DNA from: Flavobacterium sp. N502540
Lineage (GTDB): Bacteria > Bacteroidota > Bacteroidia > Flavobacteriales > Flavobacteriaceae
Length of the DNA: 64,000 nucleotides
NCBI RefSeq assembly: GCF_025947365.1
Contig: NZ_CP110012.1
Span: 372,001-436,000 of the forward strand
Direction of reading: 5' to 3'
In this document: piece after piece, positions 53,035-61,416 of the stretch
Position numbering within the stretch: position 1 is the stretch's first letter
How the letters are laid out: every line of letters begins with the position of its first letter
The notes under the pieces: model-generated
Database searches by the model: none
Seen by the model: the letters and a program-made list of their open reading frames with translations, nothing else
Told to the model about the DNA's origin: nothing
Program-made: the position numbers and the translations under genes

Positions 53035-53067
53035 AAAGAGCTGGAAAAAAATTCCAGCTCTTTTTTT
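53035..53067 (+). terminator. Strong rho-independent terminator after heme A synthase
   Basis: A perfect 12-bp stem AAAGAGCTGGAA (53035-53046) / TTCCAGCTCTTT (53052-53063) with an A5 loop and a T run to 53067, 17 bp past the stop. Confidence 0.9.
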
Positions 53068-53131
53068 ATACCAATATATGCTTAAAATATGTGTTGGGCC
53101 TATGGCTTTCTATATGGGACGCATTAATTTT

Positions 53132-53180
53132 GGACGGATTAAAATCCGTCCTACAAAATGTGTCGAGCTATGGCTCTTTT
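53132..53180. repeat. GGATTAAAATCC repeat, copy 2
   Basis: The palindrome GGACGGATTAAAATCCGTCC (53132-53151) is followed by TACAAAATGTGTCGAGCTAT and GGCTCTTTT. The series of words matches 48828-48873 closely. It lies in the spacer between two converging operons. Confidence 0.7.
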
Positions 53181-53273
53181 CTTAAATTATTGAACCTACT
53201 GAAACACATCAAAAAATTCCGAAAGAATGGCAAATAATACAGCACGAGATTTTAATCCATTGAAATAAAAAAA

Positions 53274-54041
53274 TTACCCCAACCAATTTTTAAAGTCCTG
53301 CACTTTCTCGCGGCTCACAATTACCTCATCCTCTTTATAAGTAGGTAAAATTACCTTTAACCGTGAATTGGTATAAACTTGAATTTCTTTTATGGCGGTA
53401 AGCGGAACAATGAATTTTCGGCTAACGCGAAAGAAATCTTTTTTATCGATTTCCTGCTCCAGGATTTCCAAAGTCGAATCAATTAAATAATTTCTATTAT
53501 CAAAAGTATGAATGTAGGTTCCTTTATTTTCACTAAAGAAACACTCAATTTCGTCTGTTGTAATAACCTTTAAATGCTGTCCAATTTTAACCGTAAACCG
53601 TTTTTTATAATTCTTTTCAAAAGGGTTCGACAACATTTGGCGAATTTGTTCAAAATCAAGCTGCAAATTTGAAGTATCCGCAGTTGTTTTAGGCAATCTT
53701 GTTCTGAATTTCGCAACAGCAACTTCCAGATCATCTTCATCAATGGGTTTTAAAAGATAATCAATACTGTTTAATTTAAATGCTTTTAGGGCGTATTCAT
53801 CATAAGCCGTGGTAAAAATAATGGCGCTCTGAATATTTATTTTTTCGAAAATTTCAAACGATAAACCATCAGACAATTGAATATCCAGAAATATGAGATC
53901 CGGATGTTCATTATTTTCAAACCAATAAACGGATTCTTCAACAGAATGTAACATGGTCTTTACAGCAATATCTAACTTTTCTAGTTTTCGTTGTAGTAAT
54001 CTTGCTGCCGGTTTTTCGTCTTCTATAATTAATGTGGTCAT
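53274..54041 (-). CDS. LytTR-family response regulator
   Basis: A 255-aa two-component regulator. The receiver domain (1-120) has the acidic pair in LIIEDEKPAA, phospho-acceptor Asp53 in PDLIFLDIQLSDG, and FTTAYDEYALKAF with NSIDYLLKPI. The LytTR DNA-binding domain (about 150-250) contains RFTVKIGQHLKVI, the core IECFFSENKGTYIHTFDNRN, and FFRVSRKFIVPLTAI. It is the last gene of an operon starting with a LytS-type kinase, its probable partner. Five 2TM genes lie between the two. Confidence 0.95.
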   Translation of the reverse strand: MTTLIIEDEKPAARLLQRKLEKLDIAVKTMLHSVEESVYWFENNEHPDLIFLDIQLSDGLSFEIFEKINIQSAIIFTTAYDEYALKAFKLNSIDYLLKPIDEDDLEVAVAKFRTRLPKTTADTSNLQLDFEQIRQMLSNPFEKNYKKRFTVKIGQHLKVITTDEIECFFSENKGTYIHTFDNRNYLIDSTLEILEQEIDKKDFFRVSRKFIVPLTAIKEIQVYTNSRLKVILPTYKEDEVIVSREKVQDFKNWLG

Positions 54042-54077
54042 TTCGTAAGATGCAAAAATTAAAAATTCAGTTTAAAA

Positions 54078-54446
54078 TTACTTCCATTTATTTTTATTTT
54101 CAGCCTCTTTCTTCATTATTTTTTGAATTTTCTTTTGCTCCCAATCTCTATTGAAAAAAACATCAGGGCCAAAAACGGAAATTCCATGAATCACTAAAGC
54201 AATTCCCCAAAAAAATGCAGTCGAGTAAATTTCCCAATCACGGAATCCTCTAATTACAAAATGATCTCCTACATAACTTTGATTCAGACTTGAAACAATG
54301 ATGATAATGTTCACCAATATATAAACTCTTAAATGTGAATAAAAGCCTTTAATTCTTTTTACTTTTTTGTATGCCAAATTGAAACTTTCGTCTGTACTAA
54401 ACTCATGTGAATAATCTTCGTACATCTGTCTTCTAAACTGTCCCAT
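54078..54446 (-). CDS. 2TM domain protein (array member 5)
   Basis: A 122-aa protein with one 2TM domain: an N-terminal helix NLAYKKVKRIKGFYSHLRVY, two TM segments (VNIIIIVSSL and a Trp-rich second one ending ALVIHGISVFGPDVFF), and the C-terminal amphipathic helix DWEQKKIQKIMKKEAENKNK. It is nearly superimposable on its neighbour at 54465-54836, so the two look like a recent duplication. The role of free-standing 2TM proteins is unknown; the position between kinase and regulator suggests a sensory or modulatory part. Confidence 0.85.
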   Translation of the reverse strand: MGQFRRQMYEDYSHEFSTDESFNLAYKKVKRIKGFYSHLRVYILVNIIIIVSSLNQSYVGDHFVIRGFRDWEIYSTAFFWGIALVIHGISVFGPDVFFNRDWEQKKIQKIMKKEAENKNKWK

Positions 54447-54464
54447 ATTATTTTGATTTAAAAA

Positions 54465-54836
54465 TTATTGCCATTTTGTGTTATTGTTCTGTGCCTCTCT
54501 ATCCATATATTTTTGGATCTTTTTTTGTTCCCATTCACTGCTGAAAAAAATATCAGGACCAAATACGGTGAAAGCATGAATGACTAAAGCTACTCCCCAG
54601 CAGATCGCTGTCGAATAAGTACGCCAGTCTAACAATCCGTTTTCATAAACACTATGACTGAAATAATCTCTGTTTAAATTAGAAACTATAATGATGGCAT
54701 TCACAATCAAATACACTTTTAAGTGTGTGTAAAAGCCTTTGATTTTCTTCACTTTTCTGTAGGCTAAATTATAACTTTCGTCTGTACTAATTTCATCCTT
54801 GTAAACTTCGTACCTGTCTCTTCTATATCGTCTCAT
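54465..54836 (-). CDS. 2TM domain protein (array member 4)
   Basis: 123 aa, closest paralogue of the preceding entry; both share the start RRYRRDRYEVYKDEISTDES-like, the FYTHLKVYLIVNAIIIVSNL segment, a middle LLDWRTYSTAICWGVALVIH and the tail EWEQKKIQKYMDREAQ. Two TM helices are predicted with both ends in the cytoplasm. It is separated from its downstream paralogue by 18 bp. Confidence 0.85.
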   Translation of the reverse strand: MRRYRRDRYEVYKDEISTDESYNLAYRKVKKIKGFYTHLKVYLIVNAIIIVSNLNRDYFSHSVYENGLLDWRTYSTAICWGVALVIHAFTVFGPDIFFSSEWEQKKIQKYMDREAQNNNTKWQ

Positions 54837-54846
54837 TTTACTATAA

Positions 54847-55152
54847 TTATTGCCATTTATTTTTATTCTCTCTCTCTTTTTCCATCAGTTCTTTGATCTT
54901 TTTCTCTTCCCAGTCTTTTCCGAGAACCGGAAACACTTTAAAAACTTTCAGACCGTGAAAAACCACTCCAACTCCCCACCACATTAAGGGCCAGTAAAAC
55001 CATAAATGCCTTGGTGATGTATAAAGATTGATAAAAATCAGAACAAGATTTACAATAACGTATGCGGTTAAATTGCCATAGAAACCTTTGATTTCCTCCA
55101 CTCTCTTCTTGGCGAGGTAATATTTATCCTCTTCATTCAAATTTACTTCCAT
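54847..55152 (-). CDS. 2TM domain protein (array member 3)
   Basis: 101 aa from ATG 55152 (MEVNLNEEDK), which lies 2 bp after the stop of the upstream gene; an ATG at 55164 is possible and would overlap it. The domain shows YYLAKKRVEEIKGFYGNLTA, two TM helices, the inter-helix WFYWPLMWWGVGVVFHGLKV and the tail DWEEKKIKELMEKERENK. It differs from members 4 and 5 and is closer to members 1 and to the kinase-fused copy. Confidence 0.83.
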   Translation of the reverse strand: MEVNLNEEDKYYLAKKRVEEIKGFYGNLTAYVIVNLVLIFINLYTSPRHLWFYWPLMWWGVGVVFHGLKVFKVFPVLGKDWEEKKIKELMEKERENKNKWQ

Positions 55153-55154
55153 GA

Positions 55155-55484
55155 TTACTCCCATTTTTGTTTTTTTTCTTTTTTCTCTAAGATGCTCTTC
55201 ATTTTACGCTCTTCCCACTCTTCTCCAAAAATTTTAAAAGAAGCGAATATCTCTATTGCCGATACCACAAAAACAGTGGTCCAGATACTCATGACAAATC
55301 CGTTCAGATATTGTACAGGAAAAATATTAAGTGGAAGTCCAAAATAATCTTTTAAAATATAAAGTATAAGACCTGCACTATAGAAAATCACATGGGTGTA
55401 AAAAGCCTTTAACTTCACCACCTTTTTACTTGCCATCTTTTGAAGTTCGAAATCTTCCTGTTCCTTATTAAAATTAGTTTCCAT
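55155..55484 (-). CDS. 2TM domain protein (array member 2, divergent)
   Basis: 109 aa and the most divergent member. The entry helix reads LQKMASKKVVKLKAFYTHVI rather than KGFYGN, and the second TM region lacks the WGxGVxxHG pattern (it has SIWTTVFVVSAIEIFASFKI). The tail EEWEERKMKSILEKKEKKQK is conserved. It overlaps the upstream gene's end by 11 bp. Confidence 0.8.
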   Translation of the reverse strand: METNFNKEQEDFELQKMASKKVVKLKAFYTHVIFYSAGLILYILKDYFGLPLNIFPVQYLNGFVMSIWTTVFVVSAIEIFASFKIFGEEWEERKMKSILEKKEKKQKWE

Positions 55485-55788
55485 AATTATTCTCAGGTTT
55501 TCTTAATTTTTCTTTTTCCAAAATTTCTTTGATTTTCTTCTCTTCCCAATCTTTACTGAAAAAGGGCGGAATATCAAACACTGTCAGTCCATGAATGACT
55601 ACTCCTACTCCCCAACCCAAAACGCACCAGACAAACCATAAATATTCAGGAGAGGTTATAAGATTTATTGTTATCAGAATAATGTTTACCATAATGAAAA
55701 CCGCCAGATGCTCGTAAAACTCTCTAATTTCTTTTACTTTTTTCTTGGCCTGATAAAAACGTTCTGCTTCTATAAAATCCTTTTCCAT
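55474..55788 (-). CDS. 2TM domain protein (array member 1)
   Basis: 104 aa, starting 2 bp after the kinase stop, so tightly coupled. The domain has FYQAKKKVKEIREFYEHLAV, two TM helices, LWFVWCVLGWGVGVVIHGLT and the tail DWEEKKIKEILEKEKLR. It overlaps the next gene by 11 bp. Confidence 0.85.
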   Translation of the reverse strand: MEKDFIEAERFYQAKKKVKEIREFYEHLAVFIMVNIILITINLITSPEYLWFVWCVLGWGVGVVIHGLTVFDIPPFFSKDWEEKKIKEILEKEKLRKPENNYGN

Positions 55789-55790
55789 GG

Positions 55791-57149
55791 CTACTTCCAG
55801 TTTTTTTGTTTGTTTTCACGTTCCAGAATCTCTCTTATTTTTCGTTCTTCCCAATCTGAGCTGTACCCAAATACTTTAAAAGCATGCATGACAACTCCAA
55901 ACCCCCAACCTAAAGCCGAGAACCAAAACCACTGAAATCCAGGAGAGTACCTCAAATTTATAAAAATTAAAAATGGTACCACACAACAATATGAAATTAC
56001 GTTACCGTAAAAACCTTTTAGTTCCTCTACTCTTTTCTTAGCTCTGAAATAAGCTTTATTTTCATCGCTATATTCTGCACTTGTTTCCATAACTGTAATT
56101 TGTTTGGTTAAAATTGGAATTTTTACAGTGAAATTTTCTTCGTTTTGTTCAATCAGAACCTTTCTATTAGTTACAATTGAATATCGGTTAACAATGTTCT
56201 GCAATCCTACTCCCTGTCTGTCCTGTAAAACTTCTTTCTTCTGAAAATCATTTTGTATCGCCAGATAATCTCCCTCTACAAAAATCCTGATATGCAACGG
56301 TTTTTGCTCGCTAACGATATTGTGTTTTACCGTATTCTCTAATAAAAGCTGCAAGGATAGCGGAACTACTTTTGCATCGGGATTAATATTTGTCGTTGGT
56401 AATTCATAAAACAAACTGTTCTCGAATCGCATTTTAAGCAAATTCATATAGGTTTTAGCAAACGACAGTTCATCTTCAACAGAAACCAGCTCTTTGTCTT
56501 TTTGCTCTAAAACATAGCGATAGATTTTAGACAAAGATGTTGTAAATCGTTGTGCATTATCCGGGTTTTCTTCAATTAAAGAACTAAGAACGTTTAAACT
56601 GTTAAAAAGAAAATGTGGGTCTATTTGATTTTTTAAACTTTCGAATTTAGCATTTGCCGTTCCTGCAATAATTTTTTGCTGTGTTACCTCAAATTTGGAT
56701 GCCTGTTTCCACTTCACCATAAAGCTTCGGGCCTGCATAAAAGTGGATACTCCGAGAGACAGAATCACATAAAAGAGGTGAGCCCAAATCATCCTTTCAC
56801 TAAAAAACTGATCCGGCGGAAGATGCTGAACAAATACACAAACAACATAATTGATTCCCAAAACAACCGGAACGGTATACAATATAGTAATCAAAATTCC
56901 GTAGTACACCCTTAGATTGGTTTGTTCCAGCCAATCCCACTTTTTGTCTAAAAGAACGTTAATAAATCCATTGCCAAAGCCCAGTCCGAAAGAATAAAGG
57001 CAGCTTATTCCAAACGTATACAATACATTTTTCACGTTTAAATCGGTGCCTAAAAAAGCGCAGAACAAAACGGTAAAGACCATAGAAATCTTGAAACACA
57101 TAAGAGTTCCACTTTTTAATTCAGCAAACGAGTTTCTATGATCTTTCAT
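55791..57149 (-). CDS. LytS-type sensor histidine kinase fused to a C-terminal 2TM domain
   Basis: A 452-aa membrane kinase of the His_kinase (PF06580) class. The N-terminal 145 residues hold about four TM helices. The phospho-acceptor His179 is in KNQIDPHFLFNSLNVLSSLI, the N-box is LQLLLENTVKHNIV, and the G-box is GVGLQNIVNRY. After the ATPase domain, residues about 360-452 add a complete 2TM domain (FRAKKRVEELKGFYGN through DWEERKIREILERE). That places a second pair of TM helices after the catalytic domain, which is unusual. The next five genes encode the same 2TM domain alone, and a LytTR regulator ends the operon. Confidence 0.92.
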   Translation of the reverse strand: MKDHRNSFAELKSGTLMCFKISMVFTVLFCAFLGTDLNVKNVLYTFGISCLYSFGLGFGNGFINVLLDKKWDWLEQTNLRVYYGILITILYTVPVVLGINYVVCVFVQHLPPDQFFSERMIWAHLFYVILSLGVSTFMQARSFMVKWKQASKFEVTQQKIIAGTANAKFESLKNQIDPHFLFNSLNVLSSLIEENPDNAQRFTTSLSKIYRYVLEQKDKELVSVEDELSFAKTYMNLLKMRFENSLFYELPTTNINPDAKVVPLSLQLLLENTVKHNIVSEQKPLHIRIFVEGDYLAIQNDFQKKEVLQDRQGVGLQNIVNRYSIVTNRKVLIEQNEENFTVKIPILTKQITVMETSAEYSDENKAYFRAKKRVEELKGFYGNVISYCCVVPFLIFINLRYSPGFQWFWFSALGWGFGVVMHAFKVFGYSSDWEERKIREILERENKQKNWK

Positions 57150-57169
57150 TCTATTCTTTTGGTATTAAA

Positions 57170-57793
57170 TTATTTTTTACAATTCTTTTGCGTTTCCAAA
57201 GCTCTTTCTAATCCCCATTTTGGAGAAAAAGGTGTCGCTGGTTTAAAAGTAGCAAAAAGTTCGACAGCTTTATCCACTTGTGCACATAACGGTTTGGTAT
57301 CAACCCCTGACCATTTTGCTCCTCCAATCTGATAATCCGCTTCACCAAAAACAATTCTCGGATTATTCGGATCTATCGCTTTTCCTTTTGCATAAGCTTC
57401 CATCACCTTAGCCGAATATTTCATTCCGTTTGTCATTGGATCAGCTACTACCCACGCTGTATAGATTAGAGCCTGCATTGCATATAATTCGGCATTATTT
57501 TGATCCTTAATAAATTCCGTATCCAGTGCATCTTGCGCTTTCGTCAGCAGCAAATCGATTTTCGTTTTATCTTTTTCAGAAAATGCTGCTGTAGTGTTGA
57601 TTAAGGCTACATAGTAATTTGGCAGGTAACTGTTTTTTTCTGCTGCTGCAATTCTTTCAAACATAGCCGAAGCTTCCGTATTTTTTCCTTCTTTCCAAAG
57701 CCCGAAAGCTTTTCCCATTCCTTGTTCAAATTGTGTTTGTGCAGATATTAAACTGCAGATAAATAAAGTAATAATGGTAATAATCTTGGTCAT
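57170..57793 (-). CDS. Secreted TPR-like protein of unknown function
   Basis: A 207-aa exported protein with signal peptide MTKIITIITLFICSLISAQ. The mature part is helical with TPR-like periodicity (GLWKEGKNTEASAMFERIAA, AELYAMQALIYTAWVVADPM, YAKGKAIDPNNPRIVFGEAD). It resembles small flavobacterial proteins of no assigned role. It ends 20 bp before the LytS-type kinase and is co-oriented with it, so it is possibly the first gene of that operon. Confidence 0.75.
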   Translation of the reverse strand: MTKIITIITLFICSLISAQTQFEQGMGKAFGLWKEGKNTEASAMFERIAAAEKNSYLPNYYVALINTTAAFSEKDKTKIDLLLTKAQDALDTEFIKDQNNAELYAMQALIYTAWVVADPMTNGMKYSAKVMEAYAKGKAIDPNNPRIVFGEADYQIGGAKWSGVDTKPLCAQVDKAVELFATFKPATPFSPKWGLERALETQKNCKK

Positions 57794-58181
57794 GATTTCT
57801 TGTTTTTAAAGTTGTTAAATATTTTAAATTTTGATAATCTAAGTTTTTATTGATGATTAAAACTCTTTTTTTTTAGGTTCAAAGGTTCAGAGTTCCAAAG
57901 CGGCAAAGTTTTTATTTTCTTATCCGTTAACCTTTGTCTATTTGTTCCTTTTAATTTATACTTCAAAAGTATATCGGATTTTATTCTTTTAAAATTAAAT
58001 GATACCGAGTTGTTGATTTTGATGACTGAATTGTTTTTTTCTGAGGTGCAAAGATGCAAAGCTACAAAGGTTCAAAGATTCTAAACCTGGCTAAAGTATT
58101 TCTTGCACGAACCTAATTATGTCCTTCAATTTTCAAAACCTTTGGACCTCTGCATCTTTGAACCTTTGTAACTATAAAGCT
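57794..58181. repeat. 388-bp spacer with two CAAAGG/CCTTTG word-built palindromes
   Basis: No convincing gene. The first element (57873-57950) runs from AGGTTCAAAGGTTCAGAG to TAACCTTTGTC; the second (58040-58172) from AGGTGCAAAGATGCAAAG to CTGCATCTTTGAACCTTTG. Both belong to the family at 25597-25735. Between them lies AT-rich sequence that may hold the promoter of the 57793 gene. Confidence 0.7.
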
Positions 58182-60341
58182 TTAAAGATTCTTCAACTGA
58201 TTCTCGTTTTTATTCTGACTGATGGTCCAGAAGAAACCAACGAAGAAAAAGCGATCTGCGGTTGGTATAATGGCTTGTCTGTTATAAACTCCGTTGGTAT
58301 CGGGATTTCTTGCGTAATCATATCCAAAAACATTTTGAGTTCCCAATACATTTGAAACAGAGAAATACAGGATTTTTTGAGTGGTTAATAAATAGGCCCA
58401 GTTGAAGCTCAAACTATTATACGCTTTTGTTCTTCCATTCATGAACTGTGTCTGATTTGGATCGTTGTACGGACGTCCGGAGCTGAAACTGTTCGTAAAA
58501 CCAATCTGAGATTTCCAATCGGTAATAAAATATTTGGTTACGACAGACAGAGTATGATGAGCCACAAAACCAGGAGTTACCATCGCTGGAAAATTCTTGT
58601 ACTGTCTCTCTGAATCGATATAAGAATAAGAAATCCAGTATTCCAGGTTTTTATGCAGATTGCTGTCTCTCCAAAACAAATCCAATCCTTTTGCATAGCC
58701 CGAACCGTTGTTGTTGAAAACCGAATTATACTGAATATCTCTCGTATTGTATTGTACTAAATTGCTATAGTCTTTATAGTAAGCCTCTGCTCTAAAAGTT
58801 TGCCCCGGTTTGGTGAACTGATAATTCAAGATATAATGTCTCGCTTTTTCACTTTCAAACTGATGGTATTTAGAGTATTTAATATAATCGACTACTGGTG
58901 TCTGTGTAAAATCTCCGTAAGCAAATGAAAACTGACTCGTTTTCGAAATTTTATAAGCCAAAGAAGCTCTTGGAGCAATGTTTGTTTCGTTTAGCAAGCT
59001 GTTATTCGAAAGTCTGAAACCTACTTTTGCAGCCAGTTTTTTCGAGAATAATATATCTCCTTCCGTATAAAAAGCGGCAATATTAGAATCGTAGCCATTT
59101 GCTGTTTTTATAGTATTATTATCCGTATAATTTTCATTAAACTTTGTGATGAAATAATCGGCTCCAAATGACAACTTGAAATAATTCGAGATGTTTTTTC
59201 TCAATTTTAATTTTAGCTGAGCTGCATTTTCATTATTGTCCACATCATTAATATCAAACTTAATTTTGTTTTTGCTGTATCCGTAACTAACTCCTGATGT
59301 GAGTTGCCAGCCTGTTCCAAAATCTCCTTTATACGATGCATTCAAATAAAAGTTATTGTTGTCCAGATCCGTTCGGATAGGATTAGCGAAATTGACATTT
59401 TTCTGATTCAAATCGAATTTCTCCGCATCAAAAGCAGCGTAGAATTTAAAAATTCCTCTCTCAAAATTATAGCGATATACAGCCTCACCACCCAAAGACT
59501 GATACGGATTATTCCAATCTACGTTTTGCGGAATTACAGCCTGGTAAGGTGCCAGATTAATATAATTGGTATTGATACTGAACGAACTTTTTTTCCATTT
59601 TTGAGTATTCCCTACTCCCAAACCTACAGTCATTAAAGCAATATCCGTTTTATTCTGATCCGGTTCATCCTGAGTGTTTAGCAACAAAACGCTTGATAAG
59701 GCTTCACCATATTCTGCAGAATATCCTCCGGTTGAAAACGCAATTCCGCTAAACAAAAATGGCGAGAATCGGCTTCGGGTTGGCAAATTATTAGTCGTTG
59801 CACCATAAGGCTGTGCGACACGAAGTCCGTCTACAAAAGTTTGTGTTTCGCTTGCCTCACCTCCACGAACAAATAAACGCCCGTCTTCGCCAACGCTTTG
59901 TGTTCCCGGTAAAGTTTGTAATGCTGCAATAATGTTTCCCGCAGATCCGGCGGTAGTCACAATATCCAGAGGTTTTAAAACTGAAACTCTTGCTTTATCC
60001 CCCGATTCTAATGTCCCGGCGGTGATAACAACCGCATCAAGTGCATTTACATTCTCTCTCAGTTTCACTGTTTGATCTTTATAATTGGCAACGTCTATTT
60101 CCTGTTTGAATGTTTCGAAAAGCAAAAAACTCACTACCAAAAATTTATTTCCTTTTTCGCTGGTTTCGAATGAAAAGCTACCGTTTTCAGCACTTGTTGC
60201 GCCGTCATAAGTTCCGTCTATGTAAATATTAGCCCCCTGAACCGGCTTTCCTTTTTGATCAACAACTTTTCCTGAAATCGTATTCTGGGCAAAAGTAAAA
60301 ATGGTAAATAATAATAAAATAAAAGTAATTTTGGTTTTCAT
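58182..60341 (-). CDS. TonB-dependent receptor with carboxypeptidase-like regulatory domain
   Basis: A 719-aa outer-membrane receptor. Signal peptide MKTKITFILLLFTIFTFAQ precedes a CarboxypepD_reg-like domain (NTISGKVVDQKGKPVQGANI). The plug domain includes NIIAALQTLPGTQSVGEDGR and FVRGGEASETQTFVDGLRV, and the rest is a 22-strand barrel ending with aromatic FFVGFFWTI followed by a short tail. No SusD-like partner is adjacent, so a siderophore, cobalamin or small-molecule substrate is more likely than a glycan. It is 388 bp upstream of the TPR-like gene on the same strand. Confidence 0.93.
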   Translation of the reverse strand: MKTKITFILLLFTIFTFAQNTISGKVVDQKGKPVQGANIYIDGTYDGATSAENGSFSFETSEKGNKFLVVSFLLFETFKQEIDVANYKDQTVKLRENVNALDAVVITAGTLESGDKARVSVLKPLDIVTTAGSAGNIIAALQTLPGTQSVGEDGRLFVRGGEASETQTFVDGLRVAQPYGATTNNLPTRSRFSPFLFSGIAFSTGGYSAEYGEALSSVLLLNTQDEPDQNKTDIALMTVGLGVGNTQKWKKSSFSINTNYINLAPYQAVIPQNVDWNNPYQSLGGEAVYRYNFERGIFKFYAAFDAEKFDLNQKNVNFANPIRTDLDNNNFYLNASYKGDFGTGWQLTSGVSYGYSKNKIKFDINDVDNNENAAQLKLKLRKNISNYFKLSFGADYFITKFNENYTDNNTIKTANGYDSNIAAFYTEGDILFSKKLAAKVGFRLSNNSLLNETNIAPRASLAYKISKTSQFSFAYGDFTQTPVVDYIKYSKYHQFESEKARHYILNYQFTKPGQTFRAEAYYKDYSNLVQYNTRDIQYNSVFNNNGSGYAKGLDLFWRDSNLHKNLEYWISYSYIDSERQYKNFPAMVTPGFVAHHTLSVVTKYFITDWKSQIGFTNSFSSGRPYNDPNQTQFMNGRTKAYNSLSFNWAYLLTTQKILYFSVSNVLGTQNVFGYDYARNPDTNGVYNRQAIIPTADRFFFVGFFWTISQNKNENQLKNL

Positions 60342-60478
60342 GATTTTGGTTTTTGATAGAGCAAATGTATTTTAACATTTCCTGTTAAAAAATATTAAAT
60401 AACCCAATTGTAGAATTTTAAGGATGAGTTGTAAATATCTAATTTGTATCTTAGCTATGAATTCTAAAATCTTCATTT

Positions 60479-60937
60479 ATGTCAGAAAGCAAAAGAATTT
60501 CAAATCTGTATCAATCCATTTATAATGGAGATCCATGGCTGGAAGTTAACTTAACCAAAACTTTAGAAAACGTAACTGCCGCACAGGCCTACCGGAAAAT
60601 AAATCCTAACTTAAATACCATTTGGGAAATTACCAACCATTTGATCCAATGGAGGAGAAACATTCTAAATCGTATGCAGGGAGAGACAGTAATAACACCG
60701 GATCACAACTATTTTGTGCCTGTCTTGGACCCATCAGAAGCGGCTTGGGAGCAATCGCTTCAAAGTCTGGCAAAATCACAGGAAGCCTGGAATACTTTCT
60801 TTCAGGATTTTGATGATGCCGATTTGGCTAAAATTTATGTAAATAATGGTCATACTTATTATGAACATCTTCACGGAATTATTCAGCATGATGTGTATCA
60901 TTTAGGACAAATTGTTATCTTGAAAAAACTTCTTTAA
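60479..60937 (+). CDS. DinB-family protein
   Basis: A 152-aa four-helix-bundle protein. The metal-binding His triad is suggested by WEITNHLIQWRRNIL and HGIIQHDVYHLGQIVILKK; the latter is the classic DinB/YfiT C-terminal helix. Members include thiol-dependent transferases that use bacillithiol or mycothiol. It is divergent from the TonB receptor, with a 137-bp spacer, and is followed 11 bp later by the YciI gene. Confidence 0.88.
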   Translation: MSESKRISNLYQSIYNGDPWLEVNLTKTLENVTAAQAYRKINPNLNTIWEITNHLIQWRRNILNRMQGETVITPDHNYFVPVLDPSEAAWEQSLQSLAKSQEAWNTFFQDFDDADLAKIYVNNGHTYYEHLHGIIQHDVYHLGQIVILKKLL

Positions 60938-60948
60938 ATAAGTATGCT

Positions 60949-61407
60949 ATGAAAAAATTGTTTTCAATTTTTGCTTTATTGTTTTTAATCACTATTGGAT
61001 ACGGTCAGGAATCAGAAACTAAATTTGATGAAAAACTGGCTAAATCTCTGAATGCCGACGAATATGGAATGAAAAAATATGTCTTCTGTCTTTTAAAATC
61101 CGGAAGCAACACCACTGCATCCAAAGAAGAAAGCAAGAAACTGTTCGAAGGTCATATGGAGAATATCGGAAAATTAGCCAAAGAAGGAAAACTGGTTGTT
61201 GCCGGTCCTTTTATGAAAAACGACCGAAATTATCGAGGCATCTATATTTTTAATGTTGAAACTATAGAGGAAGCAAAAGCATTGGTAGCAACAGATCCTG
61301 CCATAAAAGCCAATCTGCTTGAAGCCGAATTAACCCCTTGGTATTCCAGCGCTGCTTTGCAGGAAACTTTAAAAATACACGACAAAATTGCCAAGAAAAA
61401 AATATAA
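60949..61407 (+). CDS. Secreted YciI-like protein
   Basis: A 152-aa exported protein: signal peptide MKKLFSIFALLFLITIGYGQ, then a YciI/DGPF-type ferredoxin-like domain with MKKYVFCLLKSGSN, LFEGHMENIGKLAKEGKLVV and AGPFMKNDRNYRGIYIFNVE. The His of the GHMENI segment corresponds to the conserved YciI active-site His. YciI proteins are usually cytoplasmic; the exported form is common in Flavobacterium. It is probably co-transcribed with the DinB gene. Confidence 0.88.
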   Translation: MKKLFSIFALLFLITIGYGQESETKFDEKLAKSLNADEYGMKKYVFCLLKSGSNTTASKEESKKLFEGHMENIGKLAKEGKLVVAGPFMKNDRNYRGIYIFNVETIEEAKALVATDPAIKANLLEAELTPWYSSAALQETLKIHDKIAKKKI

Positions 61408-61416
61408 AAACACTTT

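Noticed and set aside
57847..58059. A 70-codon minus-strand open frame
   Set aside because: It lies in word-built repeat sequence, has low-complexity Lys/Asn-rich translation and no signal of a known family.
58119..58355. A 78-codon plus-strand open frame
   Set aside because: It runs antisense into the 3' end of the TonB receptor gene and its start is in a palindrome.
58182..60341. SusC-type polysaccharide utilisation locus
   Set aside because: The receptor is about 720 aa, shorter than SusC proteins (about 1000 aa), and there is no SusD-like or glycoside hydrolase neighbour.
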